From positions 186,001-250,000 of the forward strand of contig NZ_FQYN01000005.1 in NCBI RefSeq assembly GCF_900141805.1: a stretch of 64,000 bases of DNA, written 5' to 3'. The notes below the pieces were generated by a model. It was not told the origin of the DNA. It saw nothing but the letters and a program-made list of their open reading frames with translations, and ran no database searches. Source of the DNA: Hymenobacter daecheongensis DSM 21074 (GTDB taxonomy: Bacteria > Bacteroidota > Bacteroidia > Cytophagales > Hymenobacteraceae). Position numbers and translations under genes: made by a program. This document shows positions 44,102 through 53,279 of this stretch, piece after piece. Position 1 is the stretch's first letter, and every line of letters starts with the position of its first letter.

Positions 44102-46232
44102 GTTTCACCAAGCGGCCGCGGCGGGTGGTGGTGCCGTCGGTCCACTCCACCACGTAGAGGCCGGGGCGCAGGCCGCTCAGCGGCACTTCGGGCACCTCGG
44201 GGGCCAGCGCCAGCCGCAGCACGGCGCGGCCGGCCATATCAATAAAGGTGAGCCGCGCCGCGCCGGCGGGCCGCGGGGCCAGCACCCGCAGGCGGTCAGT
44301 AGCCGGATTCGGATATAAGCTCAGTGCCGCCGATGCTTCCCCGCTCACGGCCACCACCGACGAATATTGCGTGCTGCCGTCGGCATCGGTCTGGCGGAGG
44401 CGGTAGTAGCGCACGCCCGTCAGTGGCCGGGCATCTATTAGCTCGTAGGTGCGCGGCGTGTTGCTGCTGCCCGCCGCCGGCACCCGCCCGGCTTCGGCCC
44501 AGCGGCCGGCGGCCGGCTCGGCGCTGCTTTCCACCGCAAAAAAGGCGCTGTTCGTTTCGCTGGCGGTGGTCCAGGTGAGGCGGGTACCGCGCCCGGCCTC
44601 ATACTGGGCCGCGAAAGCCACCAGCTCGACCGGCAGCGGCGTGGTGCAGCCCGCCGGCACGGCCGCCGCCACCGGCGGACTCAGAGACGGGAACGAAGCC
44701 GTGCAGGGGTTGCTGGCGCTAAAGGTGAACACATCAGTGCCGCCGGCAATGTCGCTATCGGCATCCAAGGTGCGCTTGTTCACCCCGTTAGGCACGGAAA
44801 AGTGCATTACCGCGGGCGGGTCGATAAGGTGCGTGAGTTGGGTGCCGTGGCCCAGCTCGTGCAGGGCTACGGTTTCAAAATCATAATCGGAGCCGGAAGC
44901 CAGCGCGGGGCCGAACTGCCAGCTGGTGCTAGTATTGAAGGTATAATCCATTTCGACCAGCGAAAAGGCCGCTACACCGTTGACGCTGCAGCCCGAATAA
45001 TAGGAGTTGGTAACGCCCAGCACCCCGCTGGGCACTTCTACCGCCGAGCCGAACCGCACCACGTTGACGCCGTCGCTAGCCGTCGCCTCGGGGCCGGCAG
45101 CAAGAACCATGACCCGGCGCAGGCGCGTGGCGCAGGCCCAGGTAGTGAGCGTGCGCTCGAAAGCCGCTTCCGCGCCCGCCCGGCTCGTGAAGCTGGGGCT
45201 GTATTGCAGCGAGTAGCCGCCCTGCCCGTCGTCGTTGATGAGGCGCGGCCGGTTGGGCGTGTCGCCGTTGTTGGGCACCAGGTTGATGAGGGCGTAGGTG
45301 ACGGTAAGGGCCGTGGGACTGGTGCCGGTTTCGCCGGTGCCGTTCGTAACGCGGAACACGCCGGTGCCGGCCGTGTTGCCCGTTCCGTTCGAGACGGAGC
45401 CGCCTACAATCGCCGACGGTACGCGCAGCTGAATCCTGGTATCCGACCATAGCACATAGTCAGTCGGGTTGGCCGTGACGAACGTGGCCCCGCCATTGTC
45501 GGCGTTCGGGAAGCTCACGCTGCCGCTGCCGCGCAAGGCCCCGAAGTTGCTGCCGTCGATGGTGAGAACAGCGCCGGTGCCGGCCGTAAGCGCCTGCGGG
45601 CTGAACGAACTGATGCCGGGCTGGGCCGCGGGCCGGGCCTGGGGGAGCGGCGCGGCCAGCAGCAGATTGGGCCGCACCGGACGTGCTGCCTGCCCGGCCA
45701 GCTGCTCCAGCACCGGATACAGCGCCCCGGCAATGGAGGCGTAGCGGGCAAACGGCTCGACGGCCGTGCGGCGGGCCACATCGTAGCGAATAATGCCCTG
45801 GGGGCCGGCCTGCAGCCGATACAGCCCCGCTGTGCCGGAGGCCGGGTCGGGCTCCAGCAAAAACACACCCTGCTCATCGGGCAGCAGGCCGGCCGCGCTG
45901 CTCACCTCTTCGCGGCGCAGGCCCAGCGTGCCGCCGGGCTCAGCCAGCCGCACGCCCCCGGCCGGCAGCTGGCCCTGAAACACCTTATAGATGGTCAGCT
46001 CGCTGACCGTGAACAGGTGCCCGCCCCGCCCGGCCAGCACCTGCTGCGGGCCCACGCTGGCTTCTACCACCAGCGTGGCCGCCGCCATCCGCTCGGGTAG
46101 CGGCACGGGGCGCAGCATACAGCCTGTTTGGGCGACTGCCGCGCCGGTCCAGGCGCTCAGTATCAGCAGAAAGATAAAGAGCCGTGCCCCGGCGAAGGCA
46201 GCAGGCAGGCAGTAGCGTTGGTGTGCTTTCAT
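44097..46232 (-). CDS. Secreted matrixin-like zinc metalloprotease with IPT domain and T9SS sorting domain
   Basis: A 711-residue protein: signal peptide (about 1-35), a variable N-terminal region (about 40-205), an IPT/TIG beta-sandwich (about 210-310, from ISSFSPQALTAGTGAVLTID), a metzincin-like protease (about 325-520) and a T9SS type A C-terminus (from about 640, YPNPATDR). The zinc site is HELGHGTQLTH, an HExxHxxGxxH-like consensus with Leu where Gly is usual. The Met-turn candidate is in AVMHFS. Likely an extracellular protease; a signal on the C-terminus is removed on export. Its stop codon comes from the family G repeat. Confidence 0.9.
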   Translation of the reverse strand: MKAHQRYCLPAAFAGARLFIFLLILSAWTGAAVAQTGCMLRPVPLPERMAAATLVVEASVGPQQVLAGRGGHLFTVSELTIYKVFQGQLPAGGVRLAEPGGTLGLRREEVSSAAGLLPDEQGVFLLEPDPASGTAGLYRLQAGPQGIIRYDVARRTAVEPFARYASIAGALYPVLEQLAGQAARPVRPNLLLAAPLPQARPAAQPGISSFSPQALTAGTGAVLTIDGSNFGALRGSGSVSFPNADNGGATFVTANPTDYVLWSDTRIQLRVPSAIVGGSVSNGTGNTAGTGVFRVTNGTGETGTSPTALTVTYALINLVPNNGDTPNRPRLINDDGQGGYSLQYSPSFTSRAGAEAAFERTLTTWACATRLRRVMVLAAGPEATASDGVNVVRFGSAVEVPSGVLGVTNSYYSGCSVNGVAAFSLVEMDYTFNTSTSWQFGPALASGSDYDFETVALHELGHGTQLTHLIDPPAVMHFSVPNGVNKRTLDADSDIAGGTDVFTFSASNPCTASFPSLSPPVAAAVPAGCTTPLPVELVAFAAQYEAGRGTRLTWTTASETNSAFFAVESSAEPAAGRWAEAGRVPAAGSSNTPRTYELIDARPLTGVRYYRLRQTDADGSTQYSSVVAVSGEASAALSLYPNPATDRLRVLAPRPAGAARLTFIDMAGRAVLRLALAPEVPEVPLSGLRPGLYVVEWTDGTTTRRGRLVKQ

Positions 46233-46448
46233 GGCTCAAGAAGTAGAAAAGACCACACTTACCGGCCGGCCGCAGAGGGGCGGGCCAGCCAACCGTAACT
46301 CCGACCGGCCATTTGCGGGCCGCGAAGCACGAAAATGACGGGTTCAGCGTTTCATTCCCGTAGCTGATTTCTGGCCCGGCAGGCTACTGCTGGCTAAATT
46401 CTGGCTGAATTATTGAATTACGTCCGCCCTACTCAAAAGGATATCTGC

Positions 46449-47309
46449 ATGATTGCTGACCGCATTTTCCGCCGTATTCCGAGCCTGCTGCTCACCGCCG
46501 GCCTCCTGCTCTCGGGCCGCCCGCAGGCCCAGGCCGCCCCCGCCCCGCGCGACGTGCTCCGCGAGATAACCGACGTGGTGGGCCTGAAGCCCCGCTTCGA
46601 GCTGCGCGCCACCACGGCCGTGCAGAATGCCGCCGCCGTAGTCTACGACGGCCACCGCTACCTGCTCTACAACCCCCGGTTTGTGGCGGCCGTGAACCGC
46701 GCCGGCCGCACCGACTGGGCCGGCATCAGCATTCTGGCCCACGAAATGGGCCACCACCTCAACGGCCACACCCTGCTGGCCGGCGGCAGCAAGCCCGCCG
46801 ATGAGCTGGAAGCCGATGAGTTTTCGGGCTTCGTGCTGCGCAAGATGGGCGCCAGCCTGGCCGAAGCCCAGGCCGCTATGGCCCTGGTTTCCGACGAGGC
46901 GGCCTCGCCCACGCATCCCGGCCGCTTCAACCGCCTCACGGCCATCAGCCAGGGCTGGCAGCAGTCGAACAGCCAGATTGCGGCCAGCGCCCGCACGGCC
47001 GCGCCGTCGGCCACGCCGGTGGCGCTGGCCCGGCCCACTCCCACCGCCGAGCCGCTGCAGGTGGTGGGCAAAATCACCTTCCGGGCCAACCCTGACGAGG
47101 CCTACCTGCTCACCAGCCGCCTGAACGTGATGCGCGTGGATGCCGACAATGGCGCGCCCCAGCTGGTGGGCCGCCTCACCCGCTCGGCCAGCCCCGAGTT
47201 TCCCTACGTGCTGATCGATGGGCAGCAGCGCCGGCTGTATGTGAGTGCCAGCGGCGGCGTGTTCAACCCGCAGGGCCAGCAGGTGGGCCTGCTCTCCGAC
47301 CCGTCGTAG
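46449..47309 (+). CDS. Secreted M48-like metallopeptidase
   Basis: A 286-residue protein. A signal peptide (RIFRRIPSLLLTAGLLLSGR) marks the ATG at 46449. The zinc motif is HEMGHHLNGH (about 98-107) and the third ligand is in ELEADEFSGF about 20 residues later, the M48/gluzincin pattern. An Ala-rich linker leads to a C-terminal domain of about 80 residues with short beta strands. The family includes HtpX and BepA, which act in the envelope. A hairpin terminator follows, so the Fpg gene next to it has its own promoter or leader. Confidence 0.88.
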   Translation: MIADRIFRRIPSLLLTAGLLLSGRPQAQAAPAPRDVLREITDVVGLKPRFELRATTAVQNAAAVVYDGHRYLLYNPRFVAAVNRAGRTDWAGISILAHEMGHHLNGHTLLAGGSKPADELEADEFSGFVLRKMGASLAEAQAAMALVSDEAASPTHPGRFNRLTAISQGWQQSNSQIAASARTAAPSATPVALARPTPTAEPLQVVGKITFRANPDEAYLLTSRLNVMRVDADNGAPQLVGRLTRSASPEFPYVLIDGQQRRLYVSASGGVFNPQGQQVGLLSDPS

Positions 47310-47338
47310 CGCGGCTGATTCGGCCTGAGTGCCGGTTT

Positions 47339-47375
47339 GCAACGCCCCTCACCAGTTTGTGGTGAGGGGCGTTGC
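47339..47375 (+). terminator. Terminator after the M48-like gene
   Basis: Stem GCAACGCCCCTCACCA/TGGTGAGGGGCGTTGC with a short loop, then GCGTTTTGGGC with only a weak T-run. Further on, another inverted pair (GGGCCCGTTGGGTTGG at 47383 and CCAACCCAATGGGCCC near 47427) precedes the next gene. Confidence 0.7.
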
Positions 47376-47504
47376 GCGTTTTGGGCCCGTTGGGTTGGGC
47401 CAAAATGGGCAGCCACCTGCTTCGGTCCAACCCAATGGGCCCAATGGCTGTTAAGCCCGACCAGCCCGCAAATTCTCCCTTTTCCATCCTCTTTCGTTTC
47501 TCCC

Positions 47505-48335
47505 GTGCCCGAGCTACCCGAAGTTGAAACCTACCGCCGCTTTCTGAACGAAGTCATTCTGCACCAGGCCATCGTGGCCCTAGAAGTGCGCGACGCGCAT
47601 GTACTGGGCACACCCGAAGACGTGCTGCGCGAAAACCTGGTGGGCCGGCAAGTAACGGCCACCCGCCGCATCGGCAAAAACTGCTTTCTGGAGTTGAGCA
47701 GCGGCCAGGTGCTGGCACTGCACTTCGGCATGAGCGGCGACGTGGGGGCCTACCGCCACGACCACGACGCGCCCCGCTTCACCCGCGTGGCCCTGCACCT
47801 AGCCGACGGCCTGCGCGTAGCCTTCATCGACCCGCGCAAGTTCGGCCGCATCCGCCTGACCGAAAGCGTGGCCCACTACCAGCAGGCCAAAAAGCTGGGG
47901 CCCGATGCGCTGGACGTGACGGCGACGCAGCTGCAGCAGCGGCTGAGCCCCAAGAAAACCATACTCAAGCCGCTGCTGCTCGACCAGAGTATCACGGCCG
48001 GCCTGGGCAACTGGATTGTGGATGAGGTACTGTTTCAGGCCAAAATTCATCCCGAGCGGCGGGCCAATACGCTGGTGACGGCCGAATTTGAGGCGCTGCA
48101 CGCGGCTATTCAGCTGGTGCTCACCACCGCCATCAGCCACGAAGCCACCTACCGTCACTTCCCGGCCTCCTTCCTTATTCATGCCCGCGGATGGGACGAA
48201 TCGGCCACGCCGGGGACCGAAAAGCACTTGTTCTGCCCCAAACATTCAAAAACCAAAATTGCAAAAAGCTACGTTGGCGGAAGAGCCACTTATGTGTGCC
48301 CGCGCTGCCAGCCCGAACCCGTAAAATCAGAATAG
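47505..48335 (+). CDS. Fpg/Nei-family DNA glycosylase with altered zinc finger
   Basis: A 276-residue protein starting at GTG. PELPEVETYRR follows the initiator, giving the catalytic N-terminal Pro and Glu. The conserved Lys lies in RRIGKNCFLEL, and LALHFGMSG is a hallmark. The helix-two-turn-helix has NWIVDEVLFQAKIHPER. The C-terminal finger reads CPKH...CPRC, CxxH and CxxC, in place of the usual four cysteines; His is a plausible zinc ligand. GGRATYVC retains the finger Arg. Fpg removes oxidised purines (8-oxoguanine). A terminator follows. Start upstream of the GTG is excluded because PELPEVE must be N-terminal. Confidence 0.93.
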   Translation: MPELPEVETYRRFLNEVILHQAIVALEVRDAHVLGTPEDVLRENLVGRQVTATRRIGKNCFLELSSGQVLALHFGMSGDVGAYRHDHDAPRFTRVALHLADGLRVAFIDPRKFGRIRLTESVAHYQQAKKLGPDALDVTATQLQQRLSPKKTILKPLLLDQSITAGLGNWIVDEVLFQAKIHPERRANTLVTAEFEALHAAIQLVLTTAISHEATYRHFPASFLIHARGWDESATPGTEKHLFCPKHSKTKIAKSYVGGRATYVCPRCQPEPVKSE

Positions 48336-48365
48336 TTATATATAATTTTATTAATAATGCCATTT

Positions 48366-48389
48366 AAAGCCCTTTTTGAGGGCTTTTTT
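48366..48389 (+). terminator. Terminator after the Fpg gene
   Basis: Stem AAAGCCC/GGGCTTT with loop TTTTTGA, followed by a T-rich tract, 30 bases after the stop. Confidence 0.8.
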
Positions 48390-48637
48390 GCTTCTTTTCA
48401 ATTAACCGACTATGCTTTGCCATAATTTTGTTTTGCTAAATTCGAATATTAATTTCCTGACATAAAGTTTGAATTATTGTCTTTTTCCGCGAAAAGCCGA
48501 ACTATTTGAAAATCCGGCAGGTTAGCACCGCAGATTCGAGGCAGCGTGCCCCGATAAAAGTGTTGTTGGACCCGAATATCATCGCTCATACTGCTTGGCG
48601 GGATATTCAAATCACCTAAATCACCTAATTCGTTGCC
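48390..48637. other. AT-rich intergenic region upstream of the lipoprotein gene
   Basis: About 250 bases, visibly poorer in GC than the rest, with no gene. It should hold the promoter for the following lipoprotein gene; TATTTG near 48500 is a weak candidate only. Confidence 0.5.
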
Positions 48638-49147
48638 ATGAAGAAAATGTCCGTTTTCCTGAGCCTGGCCGCCGCTGCCACCCTTTCCTTGTCCTCGTGC
48701 CAGAAAGAGCTGGAAGAAGTACAGCCCGCCACTCAGGAATCTGCCGCCGCTACGCAGAACCTATCGAAGAGCGACCTATTGACGGCCAGCCCATGGCACC
48801 TCACCGGCCTGACTACCACCGCCGTAGCCGCCGACGCTAAAGAAACCACTACCATCAGCCTGCTCGACCGCCTCAAGCCCTGGGTGCGCGACAACGTATT
48901 CTCCTACAAAGTAGGTGGCACTTACATCGTTGATGAAGCCGCCGTCAAAGTTCATCCGCAGGCTGCGCAGCAGCTCACCGGCTCGTGGAAGCTCAGCGAG
49001 CAGGGCGATTCGCTGATCGTGACCCAGTCGCATGGCGTGCACCGCTTCGCCGTGGCCGAGCTGAGTGCCACCACGCTGCGCCTGACCCACACTGAGGCCG
49101 GCACCAACGGCGCTGCTGCTTCGTTCACGAACGTGTATTCGCACTAA
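48638..49147 (+). CDS. Small lipoprotein, lipocalin-like
   Basis: A 169-residue protein. The signal peptide ends in the lipobox LSLSSC (Cys at about 21), so it is lipid-anchored. After a Gln/Ala-rich linker, the segments SPWHLTGLTT, GGTYIVDEAA, TGSWKLSEQGDSLIV and LSATTLRLTH match the beta-strand pattern of lipocalin-like proteins of Bacteroidota. Ligand and role unknown. Monocistronic, with a strong terminator after it. Confidence 0.85.
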   Translation: MKKMSVFLSLAAAATLSLSSCQKELEEVQPATQESAAATQNLSKSDLLTASPWHLTGLTTTAVAADAKETTTISLLDRLKPWVRDNVFSYKVGGTYIVDEAAVKVHPQAAQQLTGSWKLSEQGDSLIVTQSHGVHRFAVAELSATTLRLTHTEAGTNGAAASFTNVYSH

Positions 49148-49173
49148 TCACCCCTAGTTCCACCGTTCAGCTT

Positions 49174-49214
49174 AAACAGAAACACCCCGCCGTGCTGGCG
49201 GGGTGTTTCTGTTT
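49174..49214. terminator. Bidirectional terminator after the lipoprotein gene
   Basis: Stem AAACAGAAACACCCCGCC and complement with a 5-base loop GTGCT, between convergent genes. Confidence 0.9.
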
Positions 49215-49235
49215 GAGGCCAGCAGCTGGGCGGCG

Positions 49236-50936
49236 CTATACCAGCGCCTGGGCCCGCTGCCGCAGACGGCCCTGCAGCGCGGCGATGCCCTTGCCGCGCA
49301 GGGCCGCCTGCACATCGGAGGCCGCCATGCGGCCGGTTTCGGCGGCCCCGTTCATGAAGCCCTGGTACCAGGCGCTACAATGCTCGCCGGCAAAGAACAG
49401 GTTGCCAACTGCCTTGCCTTCAGCCCCGGCGATGGTGGTGTACTGGCCCGGCGCGTAGCAGGCATAGCTGGCCAGCGTGTGCGGGTGCGTGGGCCAGTGC
49501 ATTCGCTCGGCGCGGCCATTGTATTGGCCGCGGGCGGCCGGCCAGGCCGCTTCCAGCACCGGCAGGTAGCGGCTCACCTGCGACTGGGCCGAGCCCGTGC
49601 CGACGCGCACGCCTTCCTGCCCACCCAAATACACCGTGAAGGCCGATTGGGTGGTGGGCTGCAGCTGGCCCGAATCCCAGCCGCCCTGCGCGGCGCGGTC
49701 GGAGAAGAGGTAGCCGGTGTAGCCTTCGGTGCGCCAGGGGCGGCCATTGAAGCCCAGAATCAGTTTGGCATTGGTGCCGTAGCCCAGGTTGCGGATGGCG
49801 TTGGTTTTCCAGGCGGGCAGCGCCATCTGCATATCCACCTGCCGCAGCAGCGTGAAGGGCAGCGTGAGCACCACGTAGTCGGCTTCTACCTGCACGCGGC
49901 GGCCATTGGCCTGCTCAAACGTGAGGACGTAGGCACTCCCGGCGGGCTGGGCCACCGCTACCAGCTTGTGCTGCAGCACGATCTGGCCGCTGAGCTGCTG
50001 GGCCAGCGCGTCGGTGAGGCGCTGATTGCCGCCCTGAATCTTGTAGCGCTCATCGCTGATGCCGAAGATGTCGAACGTGCCCTTGTGCGTATCGGCCGAG
50101 AACAGCCACAGGAAGTTGATGGCGGTCTGCTCGCTCACTTCGCGGCCGTATTCGGTGAGGTAAGCCACTTCCAGCAGCGTCCGGATCAGGCCCGTCAGGC
50201 CGATGGAATCGAAATAGGCGGCAATGGAAAGCTGGTCGAAGCGGGCAGCGGCGGCGGTCAGGTTGTCGTAGGTGATGGTGCCCGGCAACGAGCGGCAGTC
50301 GGCCTCAATCTGGCGGGCGTAGGGCTGAAAGGCTTCAATTACTTGCGCCACGGTGTAGTGCTGGCCGCCAAAAAAGTAGGCGTCTTTGCGGAGCACGGTT
50401 TCGCTGGGGGCTTCCACGTCGAGCAGCGGCAGGCCAAACTCCTGGGCCAGCAGCAGCATGTCGCGGTGGCCGCTGTCAATGAATTCGCCGCCCAGCTCGG
50501 TGGTCAGGCCGGGGGCCATGAGGCCGGTGGCGGTGAAGATGCGCCCGCCCGTGCGGGAGCTGGCATCGTAGATGGTGGCGCGCTGGCCAGCTTTGCGCAG
50601 CTGGTAGGCGCAGTTCAATCCGGCCATGCCCGCTCCTACTACCACAATGCGTGCTGGCGAAGCCTGGGCATCGGAGGCGGCCTGGCCGCGGGGGCCGGCG
50701 GGTTCCACCACGTCGGTTTCGCAGGCCGCGAGCAGGCCGCCGGCGCTTACCAGCAGGCCCATTTTGGCGGCGTTGGTCAGAAAGTCGCGGCGGCTTTGGG
50801 TGGTGGCCATCTCGGCCAGTACTTCCGCCGAGGGTGCTTCGGGCTGGTTGGCCGCCACGGCCAGACCAAACGCTTGTTGCAGCGCCCGCAGCAAAGGAGT
50901 ACGGGCTTTGGGAAAAGGAGTAGAAGTATTCATCAT
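49236..50936 (-). CDS. Flavin monoamine oxidase-family protein with Tat and lipobox-like N-terminus
   Basis: About 566 residues. The FAD-binding GxGxxG is VVGAGMAGLNCAYQL (about 97-111) and RTGGRIFT fits the amine-oxidase motif. The C-terminal segment NLFFAGEHCSAWYQGFMNGA is typical. The N-terminus contains a twin-arginine motif (SRRDFL, about 48-53) and a later LLAAC, so the folded flavoprotein could be exported by Tat and held as a lipoprotein. Substrate unknown (amino acid or amine). Two ATGs (50936, 50933) are adjacent; either fits. An upstream TTG has no support. The 334 bases upstream hold a family E repeat. Confidence 0.92.
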   Translation of the reverse strand: MMNTSTPFPKARTPLLRALQQAFGLAVAANQPEAPSAEVLAEMATTQSRRDFLTNAAKMGLLVSAGGLLAACETDVVEPAGPRGQAASDAQASPARIVVVGAGMAGLNCAYQLRKAGQRATIYDASSRTGGRIFTATGLMAPGLTTELGGEFIDSGHRDMLLLAQEFGLPLLDVEAPSETVLRKDAYFFGGQHYTVAQVIEAFQPYARQIEADCRSLPGTITYDNLTAAAARFDQLSIAAYFDSIGLTGLIRTLLEVAYLTEYGREVSEQTAINFLWLFSADTHKGTFDIFGISDERYKIQGGNQRLTDALAQQLSGQIVLQHKLVAVAQPAGSAYVLTFEQANGRRVQVEADYVVLTLPFTLLRQVDMQMALPAWKTNAIRNLGYGTNAKLILGFNGRPWRTEGYTGYLFSDRAAQGGWDSGQLQPTTQSAFTVYLGGQEGVRVGTGSAQSQVSRYLPVLEAAWPAARGQYNGRAERMHWPTHPHTLASYACYAPGQYTTIAGAEGKAVGNLFFAGEHCSAWYQGFMNGAAETGRMAASDVQAALRGKGIAALQGRLRQRAQALV

Positions 50937-51096
50937 ATGCAAAAAGTGAAAGAAACAGATCCTCTAAACATACCTATTCTCGCTTGAATAAAAGCAAGTG
51001 AATGTGAATCAACTTAGAGAAAACAGGAATTAAGGCAAACGCCGCGCACTGGATTTTCCGTTCAGGCAGAGCATAGCGCCTGAAGCAATTCAGTTC

Positions 51097-51234
51097 CGCG
51101 TAGCGGCGGCAGGTTTGTAGGATCGACGGGAGCCTAAACGACCAAGCCGCGCAGCGGTGACAGAGCCGCCTCAACGACTTCACCACCGCTACGCGGCTTG
51201 GTTCTCTTTACGCACAGCTCTCTACAAACCTGTC
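51097..51234. repeat. Family E palindromic repeat, copy 2
   Basis: Same plan as copy 1: outer GCAGGTTTGTAG / CTACAAACCTG arms and an inner AAGCCGCG...CGCGGCTT hairpin (51143-51199). It lies between the amine oxidase gene and the next minus-strand gene. A small TTCAGGC/GCCTGAA hairpin sits at 51061-51084. No gene is seen in 50937-51270. Confidence 0.85.
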
Positions 51235-51270
51235 TTATTCAGCCCTGGAGCTTGCCAGCTTCCGCACCCG

Positions 51271-51570
51271 TTAATGCATGTTGCCCAGGTTGGTTACCAC
51301 CATCAGCCCGCAGGCTCCGAAGCCAATGAGCAGAACCAGCAGGGCACTGAGGAAATAGGGCGCGGCTCCCGGCGGCGTGGCGTTGCCCAGGCGGGTGATG
51401 CCGAGAATCACATTCACGAGCACCTGCACGCCGTAGCCCAGCGCAAACACAACGGTGCTGGCACTATCGGTTACTCTGGAAAGCAGGCCCAACACCACGG
51501 CCGCGGCCAGCACGCCCAGCAGGTTGTTGCGCAGAATGTGGTTTGGTGGGATGGGTTTAACAGGCTCCAT
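51271..51570 (-). CDS. Small membrane protein (about 99 aa)
   Basis: A 99-residue protein with three hydrophobic segments (about 14-32, 40-60 and 72-93) and a short N-terminal tail. No family recognised. It is 27 bases downstream of the second small membrane gene on the same strand, so probably in the operon of the radical SAM gene. Function unknown. Confidence 0.7.
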   Translation of the reverse strand: MEPVKPIPPNHILRNNLLGVLAAAVVLGLLSRVTDSASTVVFALGYGVQVLVNVILGITRLGNATPPGAAPYFLSALLVLLIGFGACGLMVVTNLGNMH

Positions 51571-51597
51571 AGTACCCGGAAGATACTGAATGGCAGC

Positions 51598-51873
51598 TCA
51601 TAAAGACTTGGCGCAGTCGCTGAAGCCGACCAGCAGGATCACGAAGGCCGATACCAGGCAGGCCAGCTTGTTTTCGCTCTCGTCCCGCTCGATGAAGAAA
51701 ATCAGCATCACCAGATTGATAAGCACCACCCCGAACAGGGCGCCGAAGATATGTACATCCGGGGCCAGCTGCTGCCGGCCCACATGCAGCAGCACCACCA
51801 CCGCCAAGTTGAGGGCCAGAATCCGGCCGAAGTAGCTGTCGGGCTTCTTCTTTTCTTTCTCTATTTTCTCCAT
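51598..51873 (-). CDS. Small membrane protein (about 91 aa)
   Basis: A 91-residue protein. A Lys/Glu-rich N-terminus (MEKIEKEKKKPDS) is followed by three hydrophobic segments (about 15-33, 42-61, 70-88). Not recognised. Its ATG overlaps the TGA of the radical SAM gene (TGATG), which means coupled translation and makes a functional link likely. It resembles the next gene in size and layout, and the two may be distant paralogues. Confidence 0.72.
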   Translation of the reverse strand: MEKIEKEKKKPDSYFGRILALNLAVVVLLHVGRQQLAPDVHIFGALFGVVLINLVMLIFFIERDESENKLACLVSAFVILLVGFSDCAKSL

Positions 51874-53270
51874 CACAGCACCGATTTGGCGCGCAGCTCG
51901 GCCAGGCGGGCCAGCTTTTCCGGGTCGCGGTAGAATATATTCATTGTCTCGAAAGGAATGATTTTCAGGTCTTTGCTCACGATATGAACGCAGGACTTCT
52001 TCACGGCCCGCACGTCAAAATTCCAGGCATCCATGAACTGCAGGATGATGACGCGAAACAGGTTTTCGTACTTCAGATTGGGGGCCTGAATGCTGGGCAG
52101 GCAGCACAGCAGCTGGTTCAGCTCCGGGATAATGGTATCCACGGTATTGGCGGTGCTGAACAGGCGCAGCAGGTGTTGGCGCAGGCGCTTATCGTGCTCA
52201 TACACAATGGTGTTGCCGCCGCTCCGGAGCAGCTCGGCGGGCTGCACGTAGCGCGTGAGCGGAAACACCTGGCCGTCCAGCTTCAGGGCGTAGCCCATTA
52301 CCAGCGCGTCGGGGTTGCAGGGCACGGGCAGCAGGTCCGCGGCCGTAAACAGGCTTTGGTCGATGATGCGCTGGCGGGTTTCGGTGAGGGTGAGGCGGTC
52401 GGTGGCGGGGTCGAAATTGGTGAGGCGGCCAGCGGACTGGGTGGGCTGAAACGTGACGCCGCGCACGCACCGCTGCTGCAGCGCAAAGTCGATGATTTCG
52501 CCCATCTCATCATCGTTCAGGCCCTTTTGCAGCGTCACGACCAGCGTGGTGCTGAGGTTGTACTTATTCAGGTGCGCCAAGGCCTGCAGGCGCACGTCGC
52601 GCAGGTCGCGGCCGCGCAGACTTTCCAGGGCTTCCTTCTTGAAGGAGTCGAATTGCAGATACACCTCGAAGGCTCCTTCGTAGGTAGCCAGCCGGGCCAC
52701 GAAGGCTTCGTCTTTGGCCAGGCGCACGCCGTTGGTGTTCACCATCAGGTGCTTGATGGGCTTGCGCTTGCACATATCCAGAATCTCCCAGAACTGCGGG
52801 TGCAGCGTGGGCTCGCCGCCCGAAATCTGCACCACGTCGGGCTCCCCCTCGTTTTCGACCAGCACATCCACCATTGCCTCCACCTCTGCCAGGGTGCGGT
52901 GCCGGCCGTGGGTGGGGCTGCTTTCGGCGTAGCAGGTGGGGCAGGTCAGGTTGCAGCGGTCCGTTATCTCAATGACGGTGAGGCAGCTGTGCTGCTCGTG
53001 GTCGGTACAAAGGCCGCAGTCGTAGGGGCAGCCGTAGTGGGTGGCGGTATTGAAGCGGCGCGGGGTTTCGCTGGGCTTCACGTAGTTGCGGATGCTCTTG
53101 TAGTACTCGATGTCGGTGGCAATGAGCACGCGCTGCCGGCCGTGGTCGGGGCAGCGCTTGAGCATATACACTCCCCCGTCCTCAAATACGATTTTGGCCT
53201 CCACGCGGCGCAGGCAGTGCGGGCACAGGCTCAGGGTAAAGTCGTAGTAGGTGTAGGGGCGTTCGGGCAT
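51873..53270 (-). CDS. Radical SAM protein, COG1964 / tetraether-lipid-synthase (Tes/MJ0619)-like
   Basis: A 465-residue enzyme. The N-terminus has a rubredoxin-like CPHC...CPDH pair (residues about 16-44). Cysteine clusters follow: GCPYDCGLC (about 80-88) and the radical SAM motif CNLTCPTC (about 106-113), then the GGEP motif in QISGGEPTLHP. Further Cys lie in LPVPCNPDA and LLCCLPS, and a late KKSCVHIV, consistent with added Fe-S clusters. This layout matches archaeal Tes, which joins lipid tails across the membrane; bacterial relatives are uncharacterised or proposed for membrane-spanning or other lipids. Radical SAM identity is firm; Tes-like assignment is inference. It heads an operon with two small membrane proteins. 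Confidence 0.93.
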   Translation of the reverse strand: MPERPYTYYDFTLSLCPHCLRRVEAKIVFEDGGVYMLKRCPDHGRQRVLIATDIEYYKSIRNYVKPSETPRRFNTATHYGCPYDCGLCTDHEQHSCLTVIEITDRCNLTCPTCYAESSPTHGRHRTLAEVEAMVDVLVENEGEPDVVQISGGEPTLHPQFWEILDMCKRKPIKHLMVNTNGVRLAKDEAFVARLATYEGAFEVYLQFDSFKKEALESLRGRDLRDVRLQALAHLNKYNLSTTLVVTLQKGLNDDEMGEIIDFALQQRCVRGVTFQPTQSAGRLTNFDPATDRLTLTETRQRIIDQSLFTAADLLPVPCNPDALVMGYALKLDGQVFPLTRYVQPAELLRSGGNTIVYEHDKRLRQHLLRLFSTANTVDTIIPELNQLLCCLPSIQAPNLKYENLFRVIILQFMDAWNFDVRAVKKSCVHIVSKDLKIIPFETMNIFYRDPEKLARLAELRAKSVL

Positions 53271-53279
53271 GAGCAGAAG

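Noticed and set aside
49203..50987. A 594-residue plus-strand frame opposite the amine oxidase
   Set aside because: Same reason: antisense of a clear flavoprotein.
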